From Limnobacter sp. (lineage in GTDB: Bacteria > Pseudomonadota > Gammaproteobacteria > Burkholderiales > Burkholderiaceae_E), in contig JAAZBL010000306.1 of assembly GCA_012513825.1 (NCBI GenBank), positions 1 to 32,785 on the forward strand: DNA of 32,785 bases. The letters are read 5' to 3'. The translations under genes were made by a program, and so were the position numbers. The stretch's first letter is position 1. Each line of letters begins with the position of its first letter. The notes beneath the pieces were generated by a model that saw only the letters and a program-made list of their open reading frames with translations, did not search any database and was not told where the DNA came from. This document shows, piece by piece, positions 8,115-15,602 of this stretch.

Positions 8115-9131
8115 ATGAACTTCCGCCGACCGGTCGCGATCGCGGCGACGCTCGCACTGCACGGTTTCGTGCTCGCCGGCATCGTCGCCTGGACCGACAA
8201 GACGATCCAGCCGCCGCCACCGCAACCGATGCGCGTTGCGCTGGTGGCCGACGTCGCGACCTCACCGGCGGCCGTCCACGAAGGCACCGGGCCGGCTGTC
8301 CCCGAGCAGGACACCCCGGTGCCCGAAATCGCCGCGGCGCCTGCCACGGCGGCGGCGGAACCGCCCCCCGCGCCGGAGCCTCCTCCGCCCCCGCCTCCCG
8401 AGCCGGCGCCGGCTCCGGAACCGCCGCCTGCGCCCGAGCCGCCTCCGCCGCCCAAGCCAGAGCCGCTGCCTGCGCCGCCCGAACCGACGCCGCCTCCGCC
8501 GCCGGTTTCGAAGGCACCCGATGCGCTGCCCCCGCCGCCGGAGCCGCCACGGAAGGAGCCGCCGCCGAAGCCCAAGGCCGAGCCCGACAAGCCGAAGCCG
8601 CCGCCCAAGCGGGTCGAGAAAAAGCCACCGCCCAAGCCGCGGCCCAGGCGGGACGAGCCGGAACCGCCGCGCGAGCCTGCGCTGCCGGTCGCGCAGGCGC
8701 CTGCGGTCGAGCCGACGCCGCCGAGTGCCGAACCGGTCGAGCAGATCGCCGCCGCTCCTGCCACGCCTTCGCCTTCGCCGGCGCCCAGCGCACCGGCGGC
8801 CGCGCCGCAGGCCGAACCGGCCCAGCTCGCCGCCGCGCCGCGTACGGCTCCCCGGGTCGACGCGAGCTGGTCGGGCAACCGGCCTCCACCCTACCCCAGG
8901 CTGGCGCGTCGCCTGGGCCACGAAGGCGTGGTCCTGCTCGACGTCCGCGTCGATCAGGACGGCCGGGTCAGCGACGTCCGGCTGAAGAAATCGAGCGGCT
9001 CGGACCTGCTCGACCGGACGGCGATCGAAACCGTCCGGGAATGGCGATTCCAGCCTGCAACGGTCGGCGGCAAACCGGTGGCGGAGTGGTATCGCGACTG
9101 GAACTGGGTGTTCCAGCTCAACAATGGCTGA
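8115..9131 (+). CDS. tonB: TonB energy-transducing protein
   Basis: Couples the inner-membrane proton motive force to outer-membrane siderophore and haem receptors. The 338-residue protein starts MNFRRPVAIAATLALHGFVLAGIVAW, a single N-terminal membrane anchor containing the His that is conserved in TonB anchors. A very long Pro/Glu/Lys-rich periplasmic linker (about 34-235) follows, then the C-terminal domain PPPYPRLARRLGHEGVVLLDVRVDQDGRVSDVRL ... AIETVREWRFQPA. The frame is open upstream to 7830, but there is no other start that keeps the anchor. The next in-frame Met (8229) would delete it. There is no Shine-Dalgarno sequence, consistent with the leaderless promoter geometry. The 3' end overlaps the longest exbB reading frame by 8 bases. 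Confidence 0.96.
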   Translation: MNFRRPVAIAATLALHGFVLAGIVAWTDKTIQPPPPQPMRVALVADVATSPAAVHEGTGPAVPEQDTPVPEIAAAPATAAAEPPPAPEPPPPPPPEPAPAPEPPPAPEPPPPPKPEPLPAPPEPTPPPPPVSKAPDALPPPPEPPRKEPPPKPKAEPDKPKPPPKRVEKKPPPKPRPRRDEPEPPREPALPVAQAPAVEPTPPSAEPVEQIAAAPATPSPSPAPSAPAAAPQAEPAQLAAAPRTAPRVDASWSGNRPPPYPRLARRLGHEGVVLLDVRVDQDGRVSDVRLKKSSGSDLLDRTAIETVREWRFQPATVGGKPVAEWYRDWNWVFQLNNG

Positions 9132-9147
9132 CCAGGAAACTAGAACC

Positions 9148-9894
9148 ATGCTGGACAATGGCAACGAACTCGGACTGATGCACTTCTGGGAGGCCGGCGA
9201 CGCGGTGACCCACGGCGTCGCTTACCTGCTGCTGGCGATGTCGGTCGTCAGCTGGTACTACATCCTCGCGAAGGCGTGGATCGCCTGGCGGCAACGCCGC
9301 AGCGGGCGCACGGCGCTCGAACGCTTCTGGGGCGCACGCTCGCTCGACGAGGCGATGGCCGAGTTGCGCAGGACCGACACCGAGCGCGTGCTGCTGCCGC
9401 TGGCGGAAAAGGCCGTCGCCGCGGCGTCGATGCGCCCCGACAGTTCGCTGGCCTCGTCGATCGATCGCGAGGAGATGCTCACGCGGGTGCTGCGCAGCGA
9501 GATCACGCAGAGCTCGGCACGGATGGAAAGCGGGCTGACCTTCCTCGCTTCGGTCGGCAGCACGGCCCCCTTCGTCGGCCTGTTCGGCACGGTCTGGGGC
9601 ATCTATCACGCGCTGATCGCGATCGCCGCCAGCGGGCAGGTGCTGATCGACCGGGTCGCCGGGCCGGTCGGCGAAGCACTGGTCATGACGGCCGCCGGGC
9701 TTGCCGTCGCGATTCCAGCCGTCCTCGCCTACAACGCGTTCGTGCGCGTCAACCGGCTCGCCCTGGCCGAACTCGACGGCTTCGCACACGACCTGCTCGC
9801 TCTGTTGCTGACCGGCAGCCGGCTCGAAACCGATCGCGGCGACGTGCTGCGCGGTGCCGTGGCGCCGTTGCAGAGCAGCCCGATGGTTCGCTGA
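9148..9894 (+). CDS. exbB: ExbB proton channel subunit (MotA/TolQ/ExbB family)
   Basis: With ExbD it forms the proton-driven motor that energises TonB. Three membrane segments are visible: VAYLLLAMSVVSWYYILAKAW near the N-terminus, FLASVGSTAPFVGLFGTVWGIYHAL, and ALVMTAAGLAVAIPAVLAYNAFV. The TAPFVGLFGTVWGI and TAAGLAVAIPAVLAYN blocks are family signatures. I chose the ATG at 9148 because AGGA lies 10 bases upstream. The longer frame starts at 9124, overlaps tonB (ATGGCTGA) and adds eight residues, which is also possible. It sits between tonB and exbD in the usual order. Confidence 0.95.
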   Translation: MLDNGNELGLMHFWEAGDAVTHGVAYLLLAMSVVSWYYILAKAWIAWRQRRSGRTALERFWGARSLDEAMAELRRTDTERVLLPLAEKAVAAASMRPDSSLASSIDREEMLTRVLRSEITQSSARMESGLTFLASVGSTAPFVGLFGTVWGIYHALIAIAASGQVLIDRVAGPVGEALVMTAAGLAVAIPAVLAYNAFVRVNRLALAELDGFAHDLLALLLTGSRLETDRGDVLRGAVAPLQSSPMVR

Positions 9895-9912
9895 AGCCAG
9901 GCGGAGGAAACG

Positions 9913-10404
9913 ATGTCGCTCGGAAACTTCGACTCCAGCGGCGGCCAGCCGATGGCCGAGATCAACACGACGCCGCTGGTCGACGTGATGCTGGTGCTGC
10001 TCGTGATCTTCATCATCACGGCGCCGCTGCTCACGCATGCGATCAAGCTCGACCTGCCGCAGGCAGATGCCAGTCGCGCAACGGAAACCGTCGACACGAT
10101 CACGCTGTCGATCGATCCGGCGGGCGGGCTGTACTGGAACAACGAACCGGTCGCCGACCTGGACACGCTATCGCTGAGGCTGGCCGAAGCCGCCCTGGCC
10201 ACGCCGAAACCCGATCTGCACCTGCGCGCCCACAACCTCACCCCCTACGAGCGCATCGCACAGGTGATGTCGGCGGCCCAGAGAGCCGGAATGAACAGCA
10301 TCGGCTTCGTCACGAACCCGGCCTCGGGCGCCAACCAGCCGGCGGCGAATTCTGCTCCGGGCGACGCGGACGCGATCCCGGCGGGCGGCGGCGCTTCGCA
10401 TTGA
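9913..10404 (+). CDS. exbD: ExbD biopolymer transport protein
   Basis: Second motor subunit of the TonB system. The 163-residue protein has the cytoplasmic start FDSSGGQPMAEINTTPLVD and one membrane segment PLVDVMLVLLVIFIITAPLL. The functionally essential Asp lies in it at residue 24. A periplasmic domain ends around GFVTN. The Ala/Gly/Pro tail after residue 140 is not part of the usual fold. A strong GGAGG Shine-Dalgarno lies 8 bases upstream. The gene is 18 bp from exbB and convergent with the dsbD-like gene. Confidence 0.95.
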   Translation: MSLGNFDSSGGQPMAEINTTPLVDVMLVLLVIFIITAPLLTHAIKLDLPQADASRATETVDTITLSIDPAGGLYWNNEPVADLDTLSLRLAEAALATPKPDLHLRAHNLTPYERIAQVMSAAQRAGMNSIGFVTNPASGANQPAANSAPGDADAIPAGGGASH

Positions 10405-10461
10405 ACGCCGCGCGACGCGACGAGCGCGAAGCGGCGCAGGATTCAGAGGGCGTCGGCCGGC

Positions 10462-13071
10462 CTACTGGCGCGCGACCGACTCGATCGCCGCGGCGACGAT
10501 TCCCGGCGTGAGCAACTCGGGCAGCACGGTCGGCTGCGTCGAACCCGGCCGGTACAGCAGGTAGAGCGGCACGCCGTTGCGGCCATGCCGCGCCAGCTCG
10601 GCACCGATCTCCTCGTCGCGACTGGTCCAGTCGGCGCGAAGGCGAAGCACTTCGGCGGCCTGCATCGCCTGCACGACCGCTTCGCGGTCCAGGACGAGCT
10701 TCTTGTTGACCTGGCAGCTCACGCACCAGGCGGCCGTGAAGTCGACGAACACCGGCCTGCCGGCCGCGCTGGCGCGGGCCACGGCATCCGGCGACCACGG
10801 GTACCAGGCGGCCGGGTCGGCCGACGTGCCGCTCGCAGGATCCGCGAACGCGCTTGCCGAGCCCGTCTCGCCTGCACCGGCGCCGGGTGCGCCGACACGG
10901 CCTGCCGCGCCGGCGTCCGCAGCGACGCCCGCCAGTCCGGCACTGCGCGGATCGAAGCCCTCGCCCGCGGACGCGCTGCGTGCCGGCTGCCCGGAGATCG
11001 ATTTCTGGTCGGGCCAGGCGACCAGCAGCCCGGCCGCCAGCGACAGCACGGCCAACGAAGCCGCAAAGCCGCGACGATGGCGCGCACGCACCGGATCGAC
11101 GCGAACCGGCTGCGCCTGCTGGACGAAGCGGCCGTACAGCCACGCGGCGAGCCCGAGAAGCACCGCGCCGATCGCCAGCGCGAACGTCGCATCGATGCCT
11201 GCCTGGCGACCGAGGACCCAGCCGAGCCAGGCGGCCGTCGCGTACATCGGGAACGCGAGTGCCTGGCGGAAACTTTCCATCCAGCGCCCGGGACGCGGCA
11301 GGTGACGCAGCCATGCCGGAAACGAACCGAGCAGCAGGTAGGGCAGCGCCATGCCGAGGCCGAGCGCGGTGAACACGACCAGCGTCTCGACCACGCTCGC
11401 CGACAGCGTGTAGCCGAGCGCGGAGCCCATGAACGGTGCGGTGCAGGGCGTGGCCACCAGAACGGCCAGCACGCCGGCGCCGAAGGAGCCGCTCGTCGTC
11501 GAGCCCTTCCGCTGCTCGTACTGGCCGAGCCGGGTCATGCCCAGGCCGAACTCCCAGACGCCCGAGAAGTTCAGGCCGATCGCGACGAACAGCAGCGCCA
11601 TCGCGGCCACGAAGGCCGGCGACTGCAACTGGAACCCCCAACCGACGGCATGGCCGGCAGCGCGCAGGCCCAGCAGCAGCACGGCAAGCAGCCAGAACGA
11701 AGTCAGTACGCCGGCCGAGAACGCAAGCGCGCTGTTGCGCGAGGCCCGACTCGCCGACTGCTGCCGGGCCGGATCTCCGGCGCTGCCATGCCCGGCGAAT
11801 CCGAGGACCTTCAAGCCGATGACCGGAAACACGCAGGGCATCAGGTTCAGGATCAAGCCGCCGACGGCCGCGAACAGTGCGGCGACCAGCAGTCCGGCCA
11901 GGCTGCCGCCGACCTGACCGCCGGCATCCACCGCAGCGCCGGAGGCGCTCGCGCTGCTGCCTTCCGAGCCCGGCGCACCCGTCGCCTGCGTGCCCGGCGC
12001 CCCGGCGGCGGGGCCGGCCGTCGATGCGCCGCCGGCCCCTCGCGAAAACAGCGACGAGAACGCGCCGCCTGCACGCCCGGCGCTGCTGCCCGGCGCGGGC
12101 GCCGCCTCCGCCCCTGCGACGCGGGAGATCTCGACTCCGGCATCGAGCGGGCCTTGCGCGACGACCGGCGTCAGCTCGAAGATCCGGTCGCCGGCCACCA
12201 GCACGCCTTCGGCCGCCCTCAGACGCTCGGCGGGATCGGCAACGCGTCGCGCGCCTTCGTCGCTCAGTCGCAGTTCGAGCCGGCGCTCGGGCTGGCCCTC
12301 GGCCTCGATGGCGTGCAGCGCCTGCGGTGCGGCGTTCGCGATCAGTCCTTCGTGATACGGAAAGAACTCGGCCGACGCCAGCGCCTCGGGCAGGCCCAGG
12401 GACAGGCGCTCGCCAGCGGCACCGACCTGCACTTCGAGCGTCTGCGCAGGCAGGCGCCGGTGCGCATCGTCGAACAGCGCGGCATGGCGCGAGGCCGACG
12501 TGCTGCCATCTCGCGAGACCGGCAGCGTCAATGCGAGCTCGGCGTCGCCGGGAATGCAGACGTCGCTGCACATCAGCCAGGACGCCTTGCCGACGACCCG
12601 CAGTGAATCGCCGTCGAAGCCGGCCGGCACCGAGACGCGCAGCGGCAGCACGACCTCGCCTTCGTAGCCGTAGTTGGCCAGCGGCGGAATGAACAGTCGC
12701 TGCGGCGCCGGCCAGTCGAAACTGCCGGCCACGAAGCCTTCGGGCAGCGACAGTTCGAGCTGCGTCGGCAGGCCGGAGTCGCCGGGATTGCGCCAGTAGC
12801 TGTGCCAGTGCGGGTCGTGCTGCAGGCGCAGGCCCAGCGTGAGCGGCTGGCCGGGGACCACCGACGTTTCGCGTGCGACGAGTTCGGCCTCGACGGCCTC
12901 GACCTTCACCGGACCCTCGGCCGGTGCGGCCGATGCGAGGGGCGCGGCCGTCAGTGCAGCCGCAGCGAGCACGAAGGCCCCTGCCAGCCTTGCGGACAGC
13001 CACCTGCGAAGCCCGAATCCGTAAGGAAGCGGCTCGCCGTGAAACTTGCCAGGATCGGAGGTGCTGCGCAT
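10462..13071 (-). CDS. DsbD/ScsB-type thiol:disulfide interchange protein
   Basis: Carries electrons from cytoplasmic thioredoxin across the inner membrane to periplasmic thiol proteins. The 869-residue order is: signal peptide (about 20-48, ending ASAAP); a periplasmic DsbC/DsbD-N-like region with a Cys pair in WLMCSDVCIPGDAEL; a low-complexity Ala/Gly/Ser stretch (about 320-390); and a DsbD membrane core with the redox cysteines in NLMPCVFPVIGLK and VATPCTAPFMGSA. A second Ala/Gly-rich linker leads to a C-terminal thioredoxin domain with active site AAWCVSCQVNKK near 783 and the cis-Pro region NGVPLYLLYRPG. It is much longer than E. coli DsbD (about 565 residues), mainly through the N-terminal region and linkers, so ScsB-like is the closer type. 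The Cys complement is complete. No SD was used to fix the start. Confidence 0.9.
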   Translation of the reverse strand: MRSTSDPGKFHGEPLPYGFGLRRWLSARLAGAFVLAAAALTAAPLASAAPAEGPVKVEAVEAELVARETSVVPGQPLTLGLRLQHDPHWHSYWRNPGDSGLPTQLELSLPEGFVAGSFDWPAPQRLFIPPLANYGYEGEVVLPLRVSVPAGFDGDSLRVVGKASWLMCSDVCIPGDAELALTLPVSRDGSTSASRHAALFDDAHRRLPAQTLEVQVGAAGERLSLGLPEALASAEFFPYHEGLIANAAPQALHAIEAEGQPERRLELRLSDEGARRVADPAERLRAAEGVLVAGDRIFELTPVVAQGPLDAGVEISRVAGAEAAPAPGSSAGRAGGAFSSLFSRGAGGASTAGPAAGAPGTQATGAPGSEGSSASASGAAVDAGGQVGGSLAGLLVAALFAAVGGLILNLMPCVFPVIGLKVLGFAGHGSAGDPARQQSASRASRNSALAFSAGVLTSFWLLAVLLLGLRAAGHAVGWGFQLQSPAFVAAMALLFVAIGLNFSGVWEFGLGMTRLGQYEQRKGSTTSGSFGAGVLAVLVATPCTAPFMGSALGYTLSASVVETLVVFTALGLGMALPYLLLGSFPAWLRHLPRPGRWMESFRQALAFPMYATAAWLGWVLGRQAGIDATFALAIGAVLLGLAAWLYGRFVQQAQPVRVDPVRARHRRGFAASLAVLSLAAGLLVAWPDQKSISGQPARSASAGEGFDPRSAGLAGVAADAGAAGRVGAPGAGAGETGSASAFADPASGTSADPAAWYPWSPDAVARASAAGRPVFVDFTAAWCVSCQVNKKLVLDREAVVQAMQAAEVLRLRADWTSRDEEIGAELARHGRNGVPLYLLYRPGSTQPTVLPELLTPGIVAAAIESVARQ

Positions 13072-13154
13072 AACCCGTCGATTCTATCGAACCGTCCGCT
13101 TGCCACCAGTTTGCCCGACTTGACCCTCTCCGGGACGCTCCATAACATCTGCGG

Positions 13155-13466
13155 ATGGATCAGGAATTGCAGGCTCTCGGAGAGCGCGTCGACCGTATCC
13201 TGACGCTCGCGCGCCGCCTCGCCGACGAAAACGCCACGCTGCGCGAGCAACTCGCCACAGCGCGGAACGACAACGAGCGATTGCAGCAGCGCATCGACGA
13301 GGCCCGCGCTCGAGTCGAGACTGCATTGTCGCGCCTGCCGGCCGCCTTGCTCGGCGAAGACGACGACCCGCGTTCGCCCAACGGCAGCGCAGGGGCCGGC
13401 GACACGGGCGCGAGCAATGCGACCGCCGCGTCAACCGCGTCGGCGAACGAATCTTCGGCGCCCTGA
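13155..13466 (+). CDS. ZapB-like coiled-coil protein (TIGR02449/DUF904 type)
   Basis: A 103-residue protein. Residues 1-65 form an uninterrupted heptad-rich helix (MDQELQALGERVDRILTLARRLADENATLREQLATARNDNERLQQRIDEARARVETALSRLP). A Ser/Ala/Asn-rich disordered tail follows. Small coiled-coil proteins of this type are found directly upstream of zapA in many beta- and gammaproteobacteria and are thought to act in division-ring assembly; the role here is inferred from shape and neighbour. It is 23 bp before zapA and probably shares its transcript. It is divergent from the dsbD-like gene. Confidence 0.8.
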   Translation: MDQELQALGERVDRILTLARRLADENATLREQLATARNDNERLQQRIDEARARVETALSRLPAALLGEDDDPRSPNGSAGAGDTGASNATAASTASANESSAP

Positions 13467-13489
13467 CGCGTCGACCGGGACAGAGCCCA

Positions 13490-13792
13490 ATGGCCCAGAT
13501 CGAAGTGAAAATCCTCGACCGCGAGTTCCGGCTCGCAGTCGCCGACGAAGACAAGCCGCGGCTGCTCGAAGCCGTTCGGATGGTCGACGAGAAGATGCGG
13601 GCCGTGCGCGATGCCGGCCGCGTTTCGGGCGTCGATCGCATCGCCGTGATGGCGGCGCTGCAACTGGCGCACGAACTGCTCGGCAACGACAACTCGCCGG
13701 TCGGCCCGAAGTCGCACGAGATGATGTCGCGCATCCGCAAGATGACCGATGCGCTCGACGCCGAAATCAAGCGCCAGGAAAGTCTGTTCTGA
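13490..13792 (+). CDS. zapA: Cell division protein ZapA
   Basis: Binds and cross-links FtsZ filaments at the division ring. The 100-residue protein has the ZapA N-terminal domain (AQIEVKILDREFRLAVADEDKPRLLEAVRMVDEKMRAVRD), the family segment GVDRIAVMAALQLAHELL, and a C-terminal coiled coil (SHEMMSRIRKMTDALDAEIKRQESLF). The length is normal. It is immediately followed by 6S RNA, the classic zapA-ssrS order. Confidence 0.96.
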   Translation: MAQIEVKILDREFRLAVADEDKPRLLEAVRMVDEKMRAVRDAGRVSGVDRIAVMAALQLAHELLGNDNSPVGPKSHEMMSRIRKMTDALDAEIKRQESLF

Positions 13793-13851
13793 CGCAAGCG
13801 TCACCCTGACCCCCGGTCGGAAATCGAAAGGCTCGACCGACGAGCCGGCGG

Positions 13852-13857
13852 TAGAAT
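13852..13857 (+). promoter_or_regulatory. -10 box for 6S RNA
   Basis: TAGAAT matches TATAAT at five of six positions and ends 7 bases before the predicted 6S start at about 13864. No convincing -35 is visible at 16-18 bp. Confidence 0.5.
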
Positions 13858-13863
13858 GGACGC

Positions 13864-13995
13864 GACCCTGCAGTGTTCGATCGGGCCATAGATTCCTTGA
13901 ACCAATGCGATGCATCAGGTCGCGGAATCCCGGCGTTGCTGTTGAGATCGTCCCTAGTCGGATGAACCTGATGCGGCGCCCACTGCGGCCGAACT
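13864..13995 (+). ncRNA. ssrS: 6S RNA (core region)
   Basis: 6S RNA mimics an open promoter and sequesters the housekeeping RNA polymerase. The segment after zapA folds as expected: the closing stem CTGCAGTG (13867-13874) pairs with CACTGCGG (13981-13988); GGGC of CGGGCC pairs within GGCGCCC; GATTCC pairs with GGAATC; GCATCAGG pairs with CCTGATGC. The 3' half GTTGAGATCGTCCCTAGTCGGATGAACC resembles the E. coli 6S strand TGAGCATGCTCGGTCCGTCCGAGAAGCC. Location between zapA and a downstream gene is also as in other proteobacteria. Ends are approximate; the primary transcript may extend through further hairpins to the terminator at 14051. This accounts for the 329-bp gap between zapA and the EVE gene. 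Confidence 0.82.
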
Positions 13996-14026
13996 GAACT
14001 TCACGGTTCAGGATGCCGGTTCGGCC
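13987..14026 (+). repeat. Nested inverted repeats at the 3' side of 6S RNA
   Basis: GGCCGAAC (13987-13994) pairs with GTTCGGCC (14019-14026). Inside, CTGAAC (13994-13999) pairs with GTTCAG (14006-14011). It overlaps the 3' end of the 6S closing stem and could be an extra hairpin of the precursor. Confidence 0.6.
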
Positions 14027-14034
14027 GGCACAGG

Positions 14035-14051
14035 CGGGGTCTCCCCGTTTT
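14035..14051 (+). terminator. Intrinsic terminator after 6S RNA
   Basis: CGGGG (14035-14039), a 3-base loop, CCCCG (14043-14047) and TTTT form a short GC-rich stem with a brief T-tract. It lies where the 6S precursor would end. Confidence 0.55.
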
Positions 14052-14121
14052 CACGAGACTGCGCGCCTTCGACCGGCGCGCAGGCTTGCATGCTTCGGCG
14101 ACCCGGTCCATCGTTTCGAGC

Positions 14122-14601
14122 ATGGCGCGCCAGTACTGGCTGATGAAGTCCGAACCCGACGAGTGCTCGATCGACGACGCGCTCGCGATGCCCGATGGCG
14201 TCGTGCCCTGGACCGGCGTGCGCAACTTCCAGGCGCGCAACTTCATGCGCGACCAGATGCGGATCGGCGACGGCGTGCTCTTCTATCACTCGAGTTGCCC
14301 CGAACCCGGAATCGCGGGCATCGCCGAAGTCGCATCCGAACCCTACCCCGATCCGACGCAGTTCGACGCTGCCTCGCCGTACCACGACGACCGGAGCAAA
14401 CCCGATGCGCCGCGCTGGTCGCTCGTCGACGTCCGGGCACTGCGCAAGACGCGGCTCGTTTCGCTGGCCGAGTTGCGCGAGCACCCCGAACTCGCGGACA
14501 TGCTCGTGCTGCGCAGAGGCAACCGGCTGTCCATCACGCCGGTCTCGCCGGCGCAGTGGCGCTTCATCACCGAACGCCTGCTGGCGCAAGACGGCCTTTG
14601 A
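14122..14601 (+). CDS. EVE domain-containing protein
   Basis: The 159-residue protein is a single EVE (PUA-like) domain: RQYWLMKSEPDECSIDD, VPWTGVRNFQARNFMRDQMRIGDGVLFYHSSCPEPGIAGIAEV, the Tyr/Asp-rich YPDPTQFDAASPYHD, WSLVDVRALRK, and the terminal ITPVSPAQWRFITERL. EVE domains are thought to bind modified bases in nucleic acids; the exact substrate of this housekeeping type is not settled. The track starts at 14086, but the ATG at 14122 gives the standard N-terminus. It follows 6S RNA, a frequent order in proteobacteria. A degenerate 19/20-bp tandem repeat begins at its stop codon. Confidence 0.93.
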   Translation: MARQYWLMKSEPDECSIDDALAMPDGVVPWTGVRNFQARNFMRDQMRIGDGVLFYHSSCPEPGIAGIAEVASEPYPDPTQFDAASPYHDDRSKPDAPRWSLVDVRALRKTRLVSLAELREHPELADMLVLRRGNRLSITPVSPAQWRFITERLLAQDGL

Positions 14602-14677
14602 GGCGCCACGACGGTCATCGAGGCGCCGGACGGCCATCGAGGCGCCACGACGTCCATCGAGGCGCCTGACGCCCATC
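14600..14677. repeat. Four 19/20-bp tandem units at the end of the EVE gene
   Basis: Units are gaggcgccacgacggtcatc (14600-14619), gaggcgccggacggccatc (14620-14638), gaggcgccacgacgtccatc (14639-14658) and gaggcgcctgacgcccatc (14659-14677). Lengths alternate 20, 19, 20, 19. Each contains the palindromic GGCGCC. The first unit includes the last two bases of the EVE stop codon. Confidence 0.9.
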
Positions 14678-14775
14678 ACGGGGCCGGACAAGCCTCCCGG
14701 GCGGAGGCAACGAAACTTCGAAAGGCCATCGGCACGGCCGGTGGTAGCATCGCCGGTTTCCCGGAGATCGTCGCC

Positions 14776-15585
14776 TTGCCTGACTTGCCCCTCATCGGCT
14801 GGCTGCTGCTGCTCGGCGGCTTCACCGGCCTGGCGGCCGGACTGCTCGGTATCGGAGGCGGCATGCTGATGGTGCCCTTCCTGACCATGCTGCTGACGGC
14901 GCGCGACTTCCCGCTCGATATCGTCGTCAAGGTCGCGATCGCCACCTCGCTGACCACGATCCTGTTCACGTCGCTGTCGAGCGTGCGCGCACACGCCCGG
15001 CGCGGCGCCGTGCGCTGGGACATCGCGAAGACGCTGGCGCCGGGCATCGTCGTCGGTTCGCTGCTCGGCGCGCAACTGGCGGCGCTGATGCCGGGCCGGG
15101 TGCTCGCCGTGGCCTTCGGCGTGTTCGTCTCGGTGATGGCGACGAGGATGCTGGTCGCGCGGGCATCGCAGGCCGATCGCACGCTGCCCGGTTCGCGCGG
15201 GATGGCCGGCATGGGGGCGCTGATCGGCGCGCTGTCGGCGCTGGTCGGGGCCGGCGGCGGCTTCATCACCGTGCCCTTCCTGACGCGCGCGAACGTGCGC
15301 ATCCACGAGGCCGTGGCGACCAGCGCCGCCTGCGGGTTTCCGATCGCGCTGGCCGGTGCGCTCGGTTACGTCGTCGCCGGATGGAACCGGCCGCTGCCGG
15401 CCGGCACCGTCGGCTTCGTCTACATTCCGGCGCTGCTGGCGATCGTCGCCGCCAGCGTGCTGACCGCACCGCTGGGCGTGAAGGTCGCGCACGCGCTGTC
15501 GGTCTCGCGGCTGCGCCAGGTGTTCGCCGGCCTGCTCTACGCGCTCGCCGCGTACATGCTCTGGAAGGGGCTGGCCGGCGGCTGA
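14776..15585 (+). CDS. TSUP (TauE/SafE) family membrane transporter
   Basis: The 269-residue protein has about eight hydrophobic segments and the two family half-repeats, LGGFTGLAAGLLGIGGGMLMVPFL and GALIGALSALVGAGGGFITVPFL. This duplicated G-x-GGG-x-(L/I)-x-VPFL motif defines the sulfite exporter TauE/SafE (TSUP) family. Members move sulfite, sulfoacetate or other small organic anions; the substrate here cannot be read from the sequence. The start is TTG with GGAG 9 bases upstream. The gene ends 17 bp before the convergent malonyl-CoA synthetase gene. The neighbourhood gives no sulfur gene to suggest a substrate. Confidence 0.9.
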   Translation: MPDLPLIGWLLLLGGFTGLAAGLLGIGGGMLMVPFLTMLLTARDFPLDIVVKVAIATSLTTILFTSLSSVRAHARRGAVRWDIAKTLAPGIVVGSLLGAQLAALMPGRVLAVAFGVFVSVMATRMLVARASQADRTLPGSRGMAGMGALIGALSALVGAGGGFITVPFLTRANVRIHEAVATSAACGFPIALAGALGYVVAGWNRPLPAGTVGFVYIPALLAIVAASVLTAPLGVKVAHALSVSRLRQVFAGLLYALAAYMLWKGLAGG

Positions 15586-15602
15586 GCGAACCGGCCTGCG
15601 CT

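Noticed and set aside
4847-8878. 1343-residue minus-strand ORF with a Gly-rich PE_PGRS-like N-terminus
   Set aside because: The Gly-rich part is the mirror of the Pro-rich TonB linker, and the rest overlaps bamE, dapB, fur and recN in wrong frames.
10585-12606. 673-residue plus-strand ORF inside the dsbD-like gene
   Set aside because: Shadow of the DsbD frame; no domain, heavy Arg/Gln/His content.
14600-14677. Possible CRISPR array
   Set aside because: Units are contiguous 19/20-mers with no spacers and no cas genes; it is a plain tandem repeat.
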